A stretch of 44,537 bases of DNA from Promethearchaeota archaeon (GCA_018238625.1 JABCSY010000024.1:1-44537); one strand, 5' to 3'. Shown: positions 1 to 9,384, counted from the first letter of the stretch. Notes: generated by a model not told the origin, from the letters alone. A program made the numbers and translations.

Positions 1-664
1 TATTCCCAACTGATTTTCTTACGTAAATTGAAGGATCTTTCCTTAAAATTGTTAGAATATCTAAGACAATATCGTTTTTAGAGGGGTCTCTGAGCCATTT
101 GATGTCAGCTCTGGGTCTCAAGCTCTCTGAAACTAGCCTTCGCAGGTTTTCATTATCATTTCTTGTTAATTCTAATAAATATTCAAGGCATTCTTCTGGA
201 ATTTTTTTTAAAGCAGCAAGAATGGCTTCTCCAGTGCTTTCTCTTATCTGCCACTCTTCATAATTTGCCCAACGAGTAATTAAAGGTTTAGCTTTCTCAA
301 ATTCATATGGAAATTGATAAATAGATTCTGCAAAAATATATAACGCAAGATGTTGGGTTTTTACATCATCGATATCCTCTCCGTAATTGAATAAATTTTC
401 CGAGAAAGCCAAAAAATCTTCAGATTCTTTTTTGAATTCCTCTTTCAAGAAGAGAACCATAGCCTTCGATATATATCTTGAGACATACACGGCTCCCTTT
501 CCAATTCTCTCTTTTTCGGGGATAATTCTATACTCATTCTGAAAAAACTCATTTACTTCAGCCAGTATTGGAGAATTATTTGTTTTTAGATCCCAATTTT
601 TAATATTTTTACAAAACTCAAGAGTTCGCTCTTTTATAAGCGTGGCAGAGCTAATTGAAGGCAT
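1..664 (-). CDS. DNA alkylation repeat (AlkD/HEAT-like) protein, 3' end cut by window
   Basis: The reading frame is open from an ATG at 664 to the window edge (221 codons), so the C-terminus is missing. The visible protein is all-helical. Near residues 185-200 it has VSESLRPRADIKWLRDP, and just after it DPSIYVRKSVGN; these match the conserved (V)SEGxRPRLPW and DPSxYVRxSVxNxLND signatures of the DNA alkylation repeat family, HEAT-like solenoids some of which are 3-methyladenine or 7-methylguanine glycosylases. The consensus RPRLPW is replaced by RPRADIKW, so glycosylase activity is not assured. The start is 11 bases after the stop of the upstream minus-strand gene, suggesting co-transcription. 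Family fairly sure; activity is inference. Confidence 0.7.
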   Translation of the reverse strand, partial: MPSISSATLIKERTLEFCKNIKNWDLKTNNSPILAEVNEFFQNEYRIIPEKERIGKGAVYVSRYISKAMVLFLKEEFKKESEDFLAFSENLFNYGEDIDDVKTQHLALYIFAESIYQFPYEFEKAKPLITRWANYEEWQIRESTGEAILAALKKIPEECLEYLLELTRNDNENLRRLVSESLRPRADIKWLRDPSKNDIVLDILTILRKDPSIYVRKSVGN

Positions 665-675
665 GAGGTCTATTA

Positions 676-2142
676 TTACTTGGTCAATTTTATCTTAATA
701 TATAAGTTAAATGTTCGAGGACCAAATGTTACTAAAATATAAAAATTTTCACGTCCGCCAATTTCCAACCTTCCATCGACTATTGGTAAGGTCAATTGTC
801 GGCTTCCATAAGTGCTCGCCAATTCGTGGTCGAAATGATTAAAATCCGCACGATTTTCGAGCGCTCTTACGGTATGCAGGAATGGGGCGCTGTCTCTGGA
901 AGAGATTTCAGCAAACATGTAATGTAAATCGAGATAATTCCCATATTCGTGTTCATTAATAATTAAACTGGTGGTAGTATGGTAAGATCTAATGAATAAT
1001 TCTCCACTTTTTAAATCTGAATTTTCTTCTAAACTTCTTTTAAAAATCTCCTTTATAATATCAGTTAAAAATAATAATTGAGTTATCGCATAGCTTCTTA
1101 ATTTTAATTTATATTCAATAATCAATTCATTATTGTTTTCAACCCTGTTAATTTGATTGATTTCTTTAATTGGTTTAAATAAATTAGGATCAATTTCACT
1201 TTTAAAATTAGTAAGATTTAATCTGTTTACATTTCTAAAAGCCCATGTTCTTAATATATTCTTTTGAGAAAAATTTAAAACTTCAGTAGCTTCTAAGAAT
1301 CCTCTTTTCATTTGAGCAATTTCCAAGGTTGGAGTTGCGCTTCCTATTGTTATTCTATGCCACGCATTTTGAATAAAACCTTTAAGCGAAAAAATTTGGT
1401 TAAAACAACCAGTTGGTGTCATACCTCCAAAACATCGCGGTTCGATTTCAATCCATAAGCTATTGTATAATTTTAAAAGCTGATAGTACAACATAAAATC
1501 TCCAGAAAAATCTAGCCCACTCAAAATAATTCTGATATTGTCTGAATTATTTGATAAAAACGACTTTATTTTGTCATAGGTAGTGTATTCTGGATGGTTC
1601 TCTTGAAAGTTCATATTTCCAATATCAATTTTAACGAAATAATCTTTTTCTTTGCAATAACTGATTAAGGCGTTTAATTTTTGATTGTTTGGGTTATTAA
1701 TTTCTAATTTGATAAAAGAAGGATAAATAACTACACCGACAACTGGAATTTGATTTTCGATAGTTTTTATCTCTGAAATCACATCATTGCTAAGATCAAA
1801 AGATAATATCGCTTTAAATAAATTTGGCTCTTTTTTTACTACTGAGATTACATCTTCATTAGTAATACCGTAAGATCTTTGTAAATTCATAGCTTGAACT
1901 AATCCATATGTTATATCTGAGCTAATTAATTCTACTTTTTCGTCTTCTAAACTAATTTGTCTGTGATAGAAGTAATGGTGCCCATCCTTACTCTTAAGGT
2001 CTAACAGGTTTTTTAAAGCGTCTGAACGCCCGACATCACTAAAAATTGGCCAAATTAAGGAGTCTATTTGACCGTAGATAAACGCATTTGCGTATCTTGC
2101 TCCAAAAATAGAACTAAAATCCGGTTGGTATAATCTTTCCAT
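676..2142 (-). CDS. Amidohydrolase-like TIM barrel fused to C-terminal YjbQ/UPF0047 domain
   Basis: This 488-residue protein has two parts. The C-terminal ~105 residues (from 385) carry the YjbQ/UPF0047 signature: H388 in SYHTTTSLIINEHE (family HTSASLxxNExE), an N/H cluster NHFDH around 435-439 and LPIVDGRLEIGG at 452-463 (family TIPxxDGRLxLGTWQ). YjbQ proteins have been reported to have weak thiamine-phosphate-synthase activity; the true role is unsettled. The first ~300 residues look like an amidohydrolase-2 style TIM barrel (VVGVVIYPSF, FVKIDIGN and FMLYYQLLKLYNSLWIEI strands), though I see no clear HxH metal motif, so it may be non-catalytic. It is followed at 11 bp by the alkylation-repeat gene. 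Domain assignment is good for the C-terminus and tentative for the N-terminus. Confidence 0.68.
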   Translation of the reverse strand: MERLYQPDFSSIFGARYANAFIYGQIDSLIWPIFSDVGRSDALKNLLDLKSKDGHHYFYHRQISLEDEKVELISSDITYGLVQAMNLQRSYGITNEDVISVVKKEPNLFKAILSFDLSNDVISEIKTIENQIPVVGVVIYPSFIKLEINNPNNQKLNALISYCKEKDYFVKIDIGNMNFQENHPEYTTYDKIKSFLSNNSDNIRIILSGLDFSGDFMLYYQLLKLYNSLWIEIEPRCFGGMTPTGCFNQIFSLKGFIQNAWHRITIGSATPTLEIAQMKRGFLEATEVLNFSQKNILRTWAFRNVNRLNLTNFKSEIDPNLFKPIKEINQINRVENNNELIIEYKLKLRSYAITQLLFLTDIIKEIFKRSLEENSDLKSGELFIRSYHTTTSLIINEHEYGNYLDLHYMFAEISSRDSAPFLHTVRALENRADFNHFDHELASTYGSRQLTLPIVDGRLEIGGRENFYILVTFGPRTFNLYIKIKLTK

Positions 2143-2264
2143 TTTAAAATCCTTTCTTTAATAGTCGATGTATTATTATTAAATTCTGCAAATATATATT
2201 TTTAAAATAGGAAATCAAATAATAATTATTAGGTTAATTTCACCTAATATTTTACGACTAAACT

Positions 2265-4250
2265 ATGATTGATCTACAACTTGGAAATTATCCAATTATT
2301 ATTAAACCAAATTTAGGAAATCCAATTTTATTGAATTTAAGGGATTACAAAAACCGAGACCAAGTTCCATTTAATAACTTGTCGTTCGAAGCTCTAGTAA
2401 TAGCATCTCCTTCTCATTCAACTAAAAAAGTTTTGGAACACTTCCATTTGAACATCTTTATCCAGCCAATTTTAAAAGATAACGGCGATTTTTCGGAAAG
2501 ACGAGGAGATCTAATTGCTTTACATATGGTTGAAATCGAAAAAATTGAAAAGTTAGATTTTAGAGATCAGCCAGTTTTAGAGGAGTTAAATTGCGTAGTA
2601 TGGGATATTAATAATTGTGTTTTTCAATTTGACGATGTTTTTGGAAAAAGAAGCACGCTTTACAGAGTAAGGTTTCAAATAAAAGACATTAAAATTATTG
2701 AAAATTTGTTAAAAAACTCTGAAAGAGATTGTTTATTGTTTGATATCGTTCATGACATCCCAAACTTGAGCGAAAATAAAGTTAATTACCATAGTATCGC
2801 TATTTACGATAAAGATTGGATAGATTTTAGCTTTATTCACGCCACAGATCTTCATATTGCTAGGAGAAATGACTATATTTTAAATTACCTAAAACAAAAT
2901 GCAAAAGCTAAAGTAAAAAATTGTGGTGGTAACGAAAAAAAAATAGCAAAAGTAAACAAATTTATTCTAACGCGAGATTTTGAACTCAAGGAAGAATTCC
3001 AAGACGATAGAATCGAAGAATTAAGAACGGCAAAATATAATTTTAATTATAATCTGAGAAAATTAATTAATTTTACCAATAATAAGGTTTTAGAAAAGGA
3101 TTTAGATTTTGTTCTAATAACGGGTGATATAATAGATTATCTTGATACCGCGAGAGGAAATTATCATTACAAGAATAATTTTCACGTTTTTATTGATATA
3201 TTACTTGGATTAAATAGGGGTTTAGAAGAACCTCCCTATTTAGGAAAAGATGAGGAGTTCGTTAATAAACAAGAAATTATGGTCCCGATTTTTACCACTA
3301 TTGGAAATCACGACTATCGTAAAAACCACTACGGCATTAAATTTGGCCATGTTCATAAAATATTTGGTATGACCCATTCAGATGTGAAAGGATATAACGA
3401 CATCAAATTTTATAATTACTTTGCTATACTTCAATCTAACGATAAATTTTTAAAAGATTATTTTAGGTATATAAATCCTAATCTTAATTTTAAGCTTAAA
3501 ATTGGAGATCAGTATAATTTCATATTTCTTGACACTGGCCAGGACTCTATAGCTGACGCTCACGACTTAATCAAAGGTGCCCCAAGTACTAAGGGAATTA
3601 AAGAATATCAAGTCGACTTATTACGTGCATACATAAGATTAGCTCATAACGAGAAAGTTATTGTTGTCATGCATACTCCTCCAATTTCTCCCAATCTTAG
3701 TTATCTTAAAAGAAGAAAATATAGAAAAAAATTAAAGATTAAAGGTAGACCGCTAAATTGGTCAGATTTTTACGAAAGTAATTTAAGAAAATATAACGAT
3801 ACTGGAAGGTTAGATACCGTTTTAAACTTAAAATATCAAACAATAATGTATAATTGGGCCACCCTTTTGAGAATTTTTACGGGATCAGATAAGATTATTA
3901 GAAGGAAAGTAGATTTCGTTATGTGTGGCCACACACATACTTTAAAAGAGTATCGGTTAAAAGAAACAAAAGAAACTGATCGAATAAATTTTGGTTTTTG
4001 GTTTTTCCCAATTTATATCGAAATACCTTGTGAAATTTACACTTCCCGGTACCGAGATAAATTTAAAGAGATTAAAGATCCCTTTGATTTAAAGGCTTGG
4101 TTTGACGTAAATAAACCTTTTGTATTTCAAACCCAAGCACTCGGTCCTCTTTCTGCTAAATTTAAATTTAAACCGCCAGGTTTTAGATATTATATTATTA
4201 AAAATAATCAAATGGTTAGAGCTAAAGTCTTTTCATTACATTTAAAGTGA
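2265..4250 (+). CDS. Calcineurin-like metallophosphoesterase with N-terminal beta-rich domain
   Basis: All metallophosphoesterase blocks are present in order: D195/H197 (HATDLH), D288 (LITGDIID), N348-H349-D350 (TIGNHDYR), H470 (VVMHTPP) and 555-558 (CGHTHTL). These residues bind a dinuclear metal centre in the family. At 661 residues it is much longer than a bare phosphoesterase: about 185 N-terminal residues precede the catalytic domain, lysine-rich spacers sit within it (205-250 and 480-500), and the C-terminus is basic. There is no signal peptide or membrane helix, so it should be cytosolic. Substrate unknown. It is divergent from the YjbQ-fusion gene with a 122-bp AT-rich spacer holding TATA-like tracts. 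Catalytic assignment is sure; physiological role is not. Confidence 0.88.
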   Translation: MIDLQLGNYPIIIKPNLGNPILLNLRDYKNRDQVPFNNLSFEALVIASPSHSTKKVLEHFHLNIFIQPILKDNGDFSERRGDLIALHMVEIEKIEKLDFRDQPVLEELNCVVWDINNCVFQFDDVFGKRSTLYRVRFQIKDIKIIENLLKNSERDCLLFDIVHDIPNLSENKVNYHSIAIYDKDWIDFSFIHATDLHIARRNDYILNYLKQNAKAKVKNCGGNEKKIAKVNKFILTRDFELKEEFQDDRIEELRTAKYNFNYNLRKLINFTNNKVLEKDLDFVLITGDIIDYLDTARGNYHYKNNFHVFIDILLGLNRGLEEPPYLGKDEEFVNKQEIMVPIFTTIGNHDYRKNHYGIKFGHVHKIFGMTHSDVKGYNDIKFYNYFAILQSNDKFLKDYFRYINPNLNFKLKIGDQYNFIFLDTGQDSIADAHDLIKGAPSTKGIKEYQVDLLRAYIRLAHNEKVIVVMHTPPISPNLSYLKRRKYRKKLKIKGRPLNWSDFYESNLRKYNDTGRLDTVLNLKYQTIMYNWATLLRIFTGSDKIIRRKVDFVMCGHTHTLKEYRLKETKETDRINFGFWFFPIYIEIPCEIYTSRYRDKFKEIKDPFDLKAWFDVNKPFVFQTQALGPLSAKFKFKPPGFRYYIIKNNQMVRAKVFSLHLK

Positions 4251-4273
4251 AGTGATTTGTTGCCGTTTTTTAA

Positions 4274-5230
4274 TTAACTTTCTATTAGTTCTATTACTTC
4301 TTCATACGATGTATTTGACATAGGTCCAAAAAATTTTACTTTAAGAGCTCCAACAGCGTTTGCAAATAAACCAATTCTTTTTAGATCCCATCCAGTTAAA
4401 TATCCAACAATAAATGCTCCCCCAAACGAGTCACCTGCTCCAGTAGGGTCTATTTCTTTTACGCTAAATCCGGGAACGTTTATTCCATCAACTATCCCCG
4501 AAGAAAATATTTGGCACCCTTCTTTTCCTTTTTTTAAAACAACTAATTTGGGACCCATCTCCAGTAATTTCTTACAGGCTTTTTTCTCTCCTTTCACGCC
4601 AGCTAACATTTCTGCTTCTTCACCACTTGGGAATAAAACGGTTGTCTTTTCTAACACTGGTTTCGATATTTTTATAACTGTTTTTAAATCTAACATTTCT
4701 GGTCTTAAATTTGGATCAAAAGAGATAATAACTTGTGGATTTATTGATTTGGCAATCTCTATTGCTTTATAACACGACTCTCGGGAGCTTTCACTTATAG
4801 AAAGAGAACTACCCATAATGTGAAGAGCTTTAACGTTTGAAAAATATGCTCTTTCAAGATCGTTAGGAAATATTTGTTCTGCGGCACCTGCAGAAAAAAT
4901 GAATTTCCGAGAACCATCTGAATTATATTGATTAAACGCAATTCCAGTGGTTCTGTTTTCAATAACTTTTATTTTAGATACATCAACATTGTCATTTTTT
5001 AATTTCTCAATTATAGTTCCACCAAACTCGTCATTTCCAACGGCGCCTATAAACCCCGTTGACAAATTAAATGGTACTGACATCCGAGCTGCAGAATCTA
5101 TGAAAATTGCTGGGGCTCCACTTGGAAATGGCCCCTTATAAGAAGCCCCAGTTATCCCATGAGGCGTATCAACTTCCGTACGCATTATCTCGACTAATAG
5201 CTCTCCCAAACAAATGATGTTAGGACTCAT
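4274..5230 (-). CDS. PfkB-family carbohydrate kinase
   Basis: This is a ribokinase-fold sugar kinase. An N-terminal strand ICLGELLVEIMR leads the sugar-binding region, GAVGNDEFGGTI is the PfkB signature-1 region, FDPNLRPEML and FPSGEEAEML are the mid-protein strands, and DPTGAGDSFGGAF is signature 2 with the anion hole and the catalytic Asp (D267 counted from the ATG). The frame also has an upstream TTG at 5239, but the ATG at 5230 is the likelier start. Length (318 aa) is usual for fructokinase or 2-keto-3-deoxygluconate kinase; the sugar cannot be told from sequence. It converges with the metallophosphoesterase gene, 23 bp apart. Cytosolic, ATP-dependent. Confidence 0.9.
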   Translation of the reverse strand: MSPNIICLGELLVEIMRTEVDTPHGITGASYKGPFPSGAPAIFIDSAARMSVPFNLSTGFIGAVGNDEFGGTIIEKLKNDNVDVSKIKVIENRTTGIAFNQYNSDGSRKFIFSAGAAEQIFPNDLERAYFSNVKALHIMGSSLSISESSRESCYKAIEIAKSINPQVIISFDPNLRPEMLDLKTVIKISKPVLEKTTVLFPSGEEAEMLAGVKGEKKACKKLLEMGPKLVVLKKGKEGCQIFSSGIVDGINVPGFSVKEIDPTGAGDSFGGAFIVGYLTGWDLKRIGLFANAVGALKVKFFGPMSNTSYEEVIELIES

Positions 5231-5391
5231 TTTTATCAATTTCTATTTATACCATTAAAATACGTTAATTTAACAGAGTAAGTAATAAAATTTAATATTT
5301 TAGAAGCTATAACTTATTTTTTACATTGACTTATTTTTGTAGAATCAGATTCTTTGCGGAGTAAGAATAAAGATATAATTCCTATTAAATA

Positions 5392-7143
5392 TTATACAAT
5401 TCTAAAAAAAATATCCACAAAAAAGATAATGAGAGGACACATTATTAAGCAGTATAACGCCATGCTACTTTTATAAAATTTTGATATATACATAACTAAC
5501 TGTCTAATATAAAAAGTAATTACTCCAAATAAAATAAAAAACCCAATGTGGGAAACTATGCCTCCAAGTAATGGGGATGGTGAAATTGGAACGAATCCAA
5601 CGAAGATTAGCAAAGAAACTAATCTTATTATCATTAAAAAGTAAATGTGTTTAGGATTAAATTCTCTTAAAAATAGATAATCCATAACTCCTGAACCCAA
5701 TCCCATTACTATATAAAAAAACATTGATGTGTTCAAGATGGGAATAATCGATTTGATCATAATAGTAGCATTTAGATTGTAGATAATTAAAAACATAACC
5801 ATCGGTATTGATATCGCTAAGATTGTGTACAAAAATAACGGAGCATCGTGTTTAATCCAATTTTTCCATTCATCCTTCCAATTTGAATGTAATTCGCTTG
5901 GTATAAAAAGGAGAATGATGAGAATAATTAAAGGATAGAGCCCAAAATAACCGTACATTAAGGAAACGTTAAAATTTAAACATAAAATCCCTGTAAGAAG
6001 AGCTGTAAGAAGGTAAGCACTGGAGCGATATACAATCATTTTTTTGTATTTTTTACTTGCGGTTAATTCGTCAAATGGCGACTTCTCTCTCGGTAATCTT
6101 TCCCAAAAAGGCTGAATTTTAAATAGGATCGCTTGAATACTTATTCCTATAAACAATAAAAGTGAAGCAATAATAATTGTGTTTTCTGAAATATTACTAT
6201 CGGGGTAGGCAAAAGGATATAAACTTATATTGGCAATTTCGGAATCTAGATTAGAAATGTCAATTGAAGAATTGAAAAAATAATGTTCAAACCAAGCCAG
6301 CGAAAATGTTAAAGAAGCATGGTCGTATTCATTATCAATATGGCTTAACCCGGGTCTTAATTTTAATTCAATATCAGTTCTATTTTCCCCGTTCAAAAGC
6401 GAGTAAAAACCGATACTCGACTCAGGAGATATTAAAGTATCGCTTGTTCCGTGAATAAGCAATAAATTTTCTGTGTTTGTTTCGTTCGCAATATCGTAAG
6501 CATCTTGAATTTCTTCTAATCTTGTTACGGTAGGAGTAGTACCGATTAGGTTCTGGAATGGAAAGGTACTTAAGAATAAGTCAAGAGACGCTAATGGATG
6601 ATATAACACAGAAGCATAAATTCTATCGTCTATTGCTTGAAGAATGGCGCCAATTCCACCTCCATAAGAGAACGCAAATAAAGCAACGTGAGAAATGTTT
6701 GGAAAAGAGTAATTATTCTCAACATAGTCAAGAATTTCTACCATGTCGTATGGTTCCTTTCCCAAAAACCCACTTGGTCCTGTAGATTCTCCGTGACCCC
6801 TTTGTTCAACTGAAAAAACGACAAAACCTCTTTTAACAAGCTGATATGCTTTATATAGGTTATCTTCTTTTCGAGAATTTATGCCATTTAACATCAAAAC
6901 CATTGGCACGGAATTATTATCGACATTATAGAGATTATCATCGATATACATCACGCTTTTTATTGAGGCGCCATCTCGCATTTCTACAGAAAACTTTTCG
7001 TATAGAATATTTTCATCTCGAAAAAAATCTATTCTGTCAACACCTAAAGAAACAGCTGCGATAATAGAAACTACTGATAAAATAATCCCAAAAATGATAA
7101 GTAAAATTGATATCTGTTTTAGTAATTTTCTGCTTATCTGCAT
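5392..7143 (-). CDS. Membrane alpha/beta hydrolase with C-terminal polytopic domain
   Basis: Residues 10-32 form an N-terminal membrane helix. An alpha/beta-hydrolase domain follows, with LNGINSRKED oxyanion-loop region, EQRGHGEST (the RGxGxS element), nucleophile S159 in AFSYGGG, acid D235 in LIHGTSDTLI and H268 in GLSHID. Architecture resembles the acyl-peptidase/X-Pro dipeptidyl peptidase side of the superfamily. After residue ~320 come about seven hydrophobic segments, giving a 583-residue protein with a large membrane region rather than a plain esterase. With the N-terminal anchor the hydrolase is probably extracellular, but topology is inferred. The gene stands alone between the kinase and the divergent zinc-finger gene. 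Substrate unknown. Confidence 0.8.
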   Translation of the reverse strand: MQISRKLLKQISILLIIFGIILSVVSIIAAVSLGVDRIDFFRDENILYEKFSVEMRDGASIKSVMYIDDNLYNVDNNSVPMVLMLNGINSRKEDNLYKAYQLVKRGFVVFSVEQRGHGESTGPSGFLGKEPYDMVEILDYVENNYSFPNISHVALFAFSYGGGIGAILQAIDDRIYASVLYHPLASLDLFLSTFPFQNLIGTTPTVTRLEEIQDAYDIANETNTENLLLIHGTSDTLISPESSIGFYSLLNGENRTDIELKLRPGLSHIDNEYDHASLTFSLAWFEHYFFNSSIDISNLDSEIANISLYPFAYPDSNISENTIIIASLLLFIGISIQAILFKIQPFWERLPREKSPFDELTASKKYKKMIVYRSSAYLLTALLTGILCLNFNVSLMYGYFGLYPLIILIILLFIPSELHSNWKDEWKNWIKHDAPLFLYTILAISIPMVMFLIIYNLNATIMIKSIIPILNTSMFFYIVMGLGSGVMDYLFLREFNPKHIYFLMIIRLVSLLIFVGFVPISPSPLLGGIVSHIGFFILFGVITFYIRQLVMYISKFYKSSMALYCLIMCPLIIFFVDIFFRIV

Positions 7144-7264
7144 CTAAATTACTAATTTTCTCTAATTAATATAATTGTAGCTTTTATTTTATTTAAAACA
7201 AGCTTTTATAACAGTATAAACCTTATTTAATTAACAATTCACTCTATTTACAAAGGCTCAATTT

Positions 7265-7519
7265 ATGGAATCAAAGTGCGATATGTGCGAAAAACCAGCC
7301 GTTGCTACTTGTTCAAAGTGCGGAATTCCACTTTGTAGCGAACATATCGAACACGGTGTTTCGTTAAGAACCAACGCCCCAACAATAGATTGCCCTAGTT
7401 GTCAAGTAAAGATGAGTAGAAAGGTTAAAAAGAAATCATATGTTTTGGCTATTGTTTTTGTAGTTATTACAGTTATTGTCATTCTTTACTTCAACAACAT
7501 ATTCGGATTTTTTGCATAA
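7265..7519 (+). CDS. Small tail-anchored B-box-like zinc-finger protein
   Basis: The 84-residue protein has CDMCEKPAVATCSKCGIPLC near the N-terminus, an EHIEHG segment and a CPSCQ pair: six Cys plus two His in an order reminiscent of a B-box or AN1/LIM-type cross-brace finger. After a basic KVKKK patch, residues ~57-80 are a single hydrophobic helix ending at the C-terminus. This is the layout of a tail-anchored protein with its zinc finger in the cytosol. It is divergent from the alpha/beta hydrolase gene. An insertion sequence lies 86 bp downstream and does not interrupt it. Function unknown; a protein-interaction role is only a guess. Confidence 0.72.
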   Translation: MESKCDMCEKPAVATCSKCGIPLCSEHIEHGVSLRTNAPTIDCPSCQVKMSRKVKKKSYVLAIVFVVITVIVILYFNNIFGFFA

Positions 7520-7605
7520 AATGTAAATCCTTTTTGAAAAGATTATTTCGTATTTAAACATTCAAATATTGAATTTCTTTAGATTAATTTTAAATATAAA
7601 AAAAA

Positions 7606-7639
7606 CTTAATTGATAATCCCCACTCTCTCGACAAAATC
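7606..7639 (+). repeat. Left terminal inverted repeat of the IS
   Basis: This 34-bp end has the outer block CTTAATTGATAA and the inner block CTCTCTCGACAAAATC. It lies just beyond the transposase stop codon (7642-7644) and matches the reverse complement of 9351-9384 at 27 of 34 positions. Confidence 0.85.
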
Positions 7640-7641
7640 AT

Positions 7642-9291
7642 TTAGGTGCCCCCTACTTGTCGTAGATGATCCTCAAAAAGTGCGATGTTTCCCGTGTCAA
7701 CTTCCCTGATCTTCCAAGTACGCCTGATAGTTGCATACTGTGCCACGAATTTCCTCCTATGGGATTCTATAAGCGGTGTTTCGCTCGCTAATAGCACCTC
7801 GCTGACGTTCTTCTTAGAATAATCTATGTCTAATAGCTGAGAATATAGTCCTCCGTGCTCGAGAAAGATTCTTGATATATTTTCACGCCCCAAAAGTGCT
7901 TTAAAATGATGCTTACTACGATGGAATAATTGTTCCTTGGCATTGTTAGTAAACTCCAGCTCGTCATCATCGTAAGCCACGAATAACCCTTCGCTGTATG
8001 AATTAACTAGTCGTATCCACTGCTGCCACACTTCTTCACAAGATAAATTGTAGGAAGGTTGCTGCCATTTTATATTACGAGGGTCATTCTCTATTTCTCG
8101 CCTCTTCAAACGACTCTGAAGCATATATACCCATTTATCAATTAACTTCTTGATATGCGTTGATCTATTTTTTCTCTTTCTAAAGATTTCTTGAACTTGC
8201 ACGAGATCTGGAATCAAGGACATGATTTCGTCACTTAGTTGTTGTGTTTCTAAGAGTAAGTTAGTTAACGCCCCGATCACTGACTTAAGCGATCGGGAAA
8301 CCCTTGGGCTGAGAGAAAAGGCTTGGAAAGGCTTTAGTCTTTCAAGAACATGCTTTAGATTAGCGTGACACTCAACTCCAGGAAATGTTTTAAATCGATC
8401 CCCGCGTGTGGAAATGGCACATTTTAACTCCTCACTAACAGGTAAGAAGAGCTTATATAAATCGTTTGAATCTGCTAACTTGCTATTGATAACTATGGAA
8501 AACTGCCGAACCGCCTTTTTAAGCGTTGTTTTGAGGTGAGAATCCTTTGAAGCAATGGGCTCAATGACATGGTTGAGGAAATGATACTGACAATAGACAT
8601 GAGGGATTTCTGGCTTGAATGTTTTAACAGCATTCACGATATTTCGTTGTTTATCAGATATGACGGCTACTATTGGTACGCTAAAAAGGGTTTCTATCTC
8701 CTTAAAATTGTCCACTAGCCTGAATGCTGGGGCGGAATCCAAATTTCTCGCTAAGAGCACATGTCCTGTAAGGCGGTCTGAAAATACCCAGAGAGAAGGC
8801 TCATTCTTGACGGGTTGGGCACCATCAAGCGATAGGACAATTCTTCCGTTTGATTTCACCTCATTAAGGACTTTTTCATCCATATATTGCTTACCTGCCA
8901 TCTCAAAATATTCGCAGATGTGCTTGACAGTCCCTCTCGAGATTGAGACGGTCCAATCGTCCCACATAAGCTCTACGATAAGCGAGTAATTAAGATGGTG
9001 CTTAAAATGGTGTTGTATTACTTTAGCCCATACATCCAGAGCAAATCGCTTGCGCTGAATAACAGATGGGCAAACGGCAGGAAAAGCTTCGTGCATTTCG
9101 CAATCACGATTAGTACAACTATAATAATTTGTAATCACCCATAGAGACCCCTTTAAAGTCTCAACTTTACGCCCTCCGTTATTAAATTCGTGTTGGAGCC
9201 TTGAAGAGCAAAGTGGACAAGTAAAACCTTCGGTAGAATCCCAATATGTATATCTCGTGGCCGCGTGAATGTCGTTAGGTTTTGCGGGCAT
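7642..9291 (-). CDS. DDE transposase of the insertion sequence
   Basis: The 549-residue protein has an N-terminal zinc-binding region (C25-x2-C28, C59-x4-C64) preceding a helix-turn-helix-like stretch. The catalytic acidic residues I would assign are D156 (LSLDGAQP), D213 (AVISDKQRN) and E453 (FTNNAKEQLFH). Between the second D and the E lies CQYHFLNH (234-241), the C-x2-H element seen in IS256/Mutator-like enzymes. The frame is uninterrupted and both element ends are present, so the copy may be active. Its base composition is richer in G+C than the surrounding genes, fitting recent arrival. It cuts and joins DNA at the inverted repeats. Confidence 0.9.
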   Translation of the reverse strand: MPAKPNDIHAATRYTYWDSTEGFTCPLCSSRLQHEFNNGGRKVETLKGSLWVITNYYSCTNRDCEMHEAFPAVCPSVIQRKRFALDVWAKVIQHHFKHHLNYSLIVELMWDDWTVSISRGTVKHICEYFEMAGKQYMDEKVLNEVKSNGRIVLSLDGAQPVKNEPSLWVFSDRLTGHVLLARNLDSAPAFRLVDNFKEIETLFSVPIVAVISDKQRNIVNAVKTFKPEIPHVYCQYHFLNHVIEPIASKDSHLKTTLKKAVRQFSIVINSKLADSNDLYKLFLPVSEELKCAISTRGDRFKTFPGVECHANLKHVLERLKPFQAFSLSPRVSRSLKSVIGALTNLLLETQQLSDEIMSLIPDLVQVQEIFRKRKNRSTHIKKLIDKWVYMLQSRLKRREIENDPRNIKWQQPSYNLSCEEVWQQWIRLVNSYSEGLFVAYDDDELEFTNNAKEQLFHRSKHHFKALLGRENISRIFLEHGGLYSQLLDIDYSKKNVSEVLLASETPLIESHRRKFVAQYATIRRTWKIREVDTGNIALFEDHLRQVGGT

Positions 9292-9350
9292 TAAGTATAA
9301 TAAGTTAAATACGAAGATAAATGTTACTATTTTAAGTTCCGCCCGAGATC

Positions 9351-9384
9351 GTTTTTGTCGGGTGAGTGTAATTTATCAATTAAG
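9351..9384 (-). repeat. Right terminal inverted repeat of the IS
   Basis: Upstream of the transposase start (9291), this end mirrors the left repeat: perfect over the 12 outermost bases and conserved through CGACAAAA. It is followed by eight A residues at 9385-9392 that duplicate 7598-7605. The transposase promoter should lie in the 60 bp between this repeat and the ATG. Confidence 0.85.

Larger units (their letters stand above)
7606..9384 (-). mobile_element. Complete insertion sequence, 1779 bp, with imperfect TIRs and A8 target duplication
   Basis: The two ends align as inverted repeats. The left end begins CTTAATTGATAA at 7606, and the reverse complement of the right end begins with the same 12 bases from 9384. 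A second conserved block CGACAAAA follows. Over 34 positions 27 match. Immediately outside, both sides carry exactly eight A residues (7598-7605 and 9385-9392), read as an 8-bp target-site duplication, although an A-rich target makes this less diagnostic than a mixed sequence. The single ORF fills almost the whole element. The 8-bp duplication and C-x2-H motif fit the IS256/MULE/ISL3 side of the DDE families; family not assigned. Confidence 0.88.

Noticed and set aside
8615..8989. 124-residue plus-strand ORF inside the transposase gene
   Set aside because: It is the antisense shadow of the transposase, with no motif of its own.
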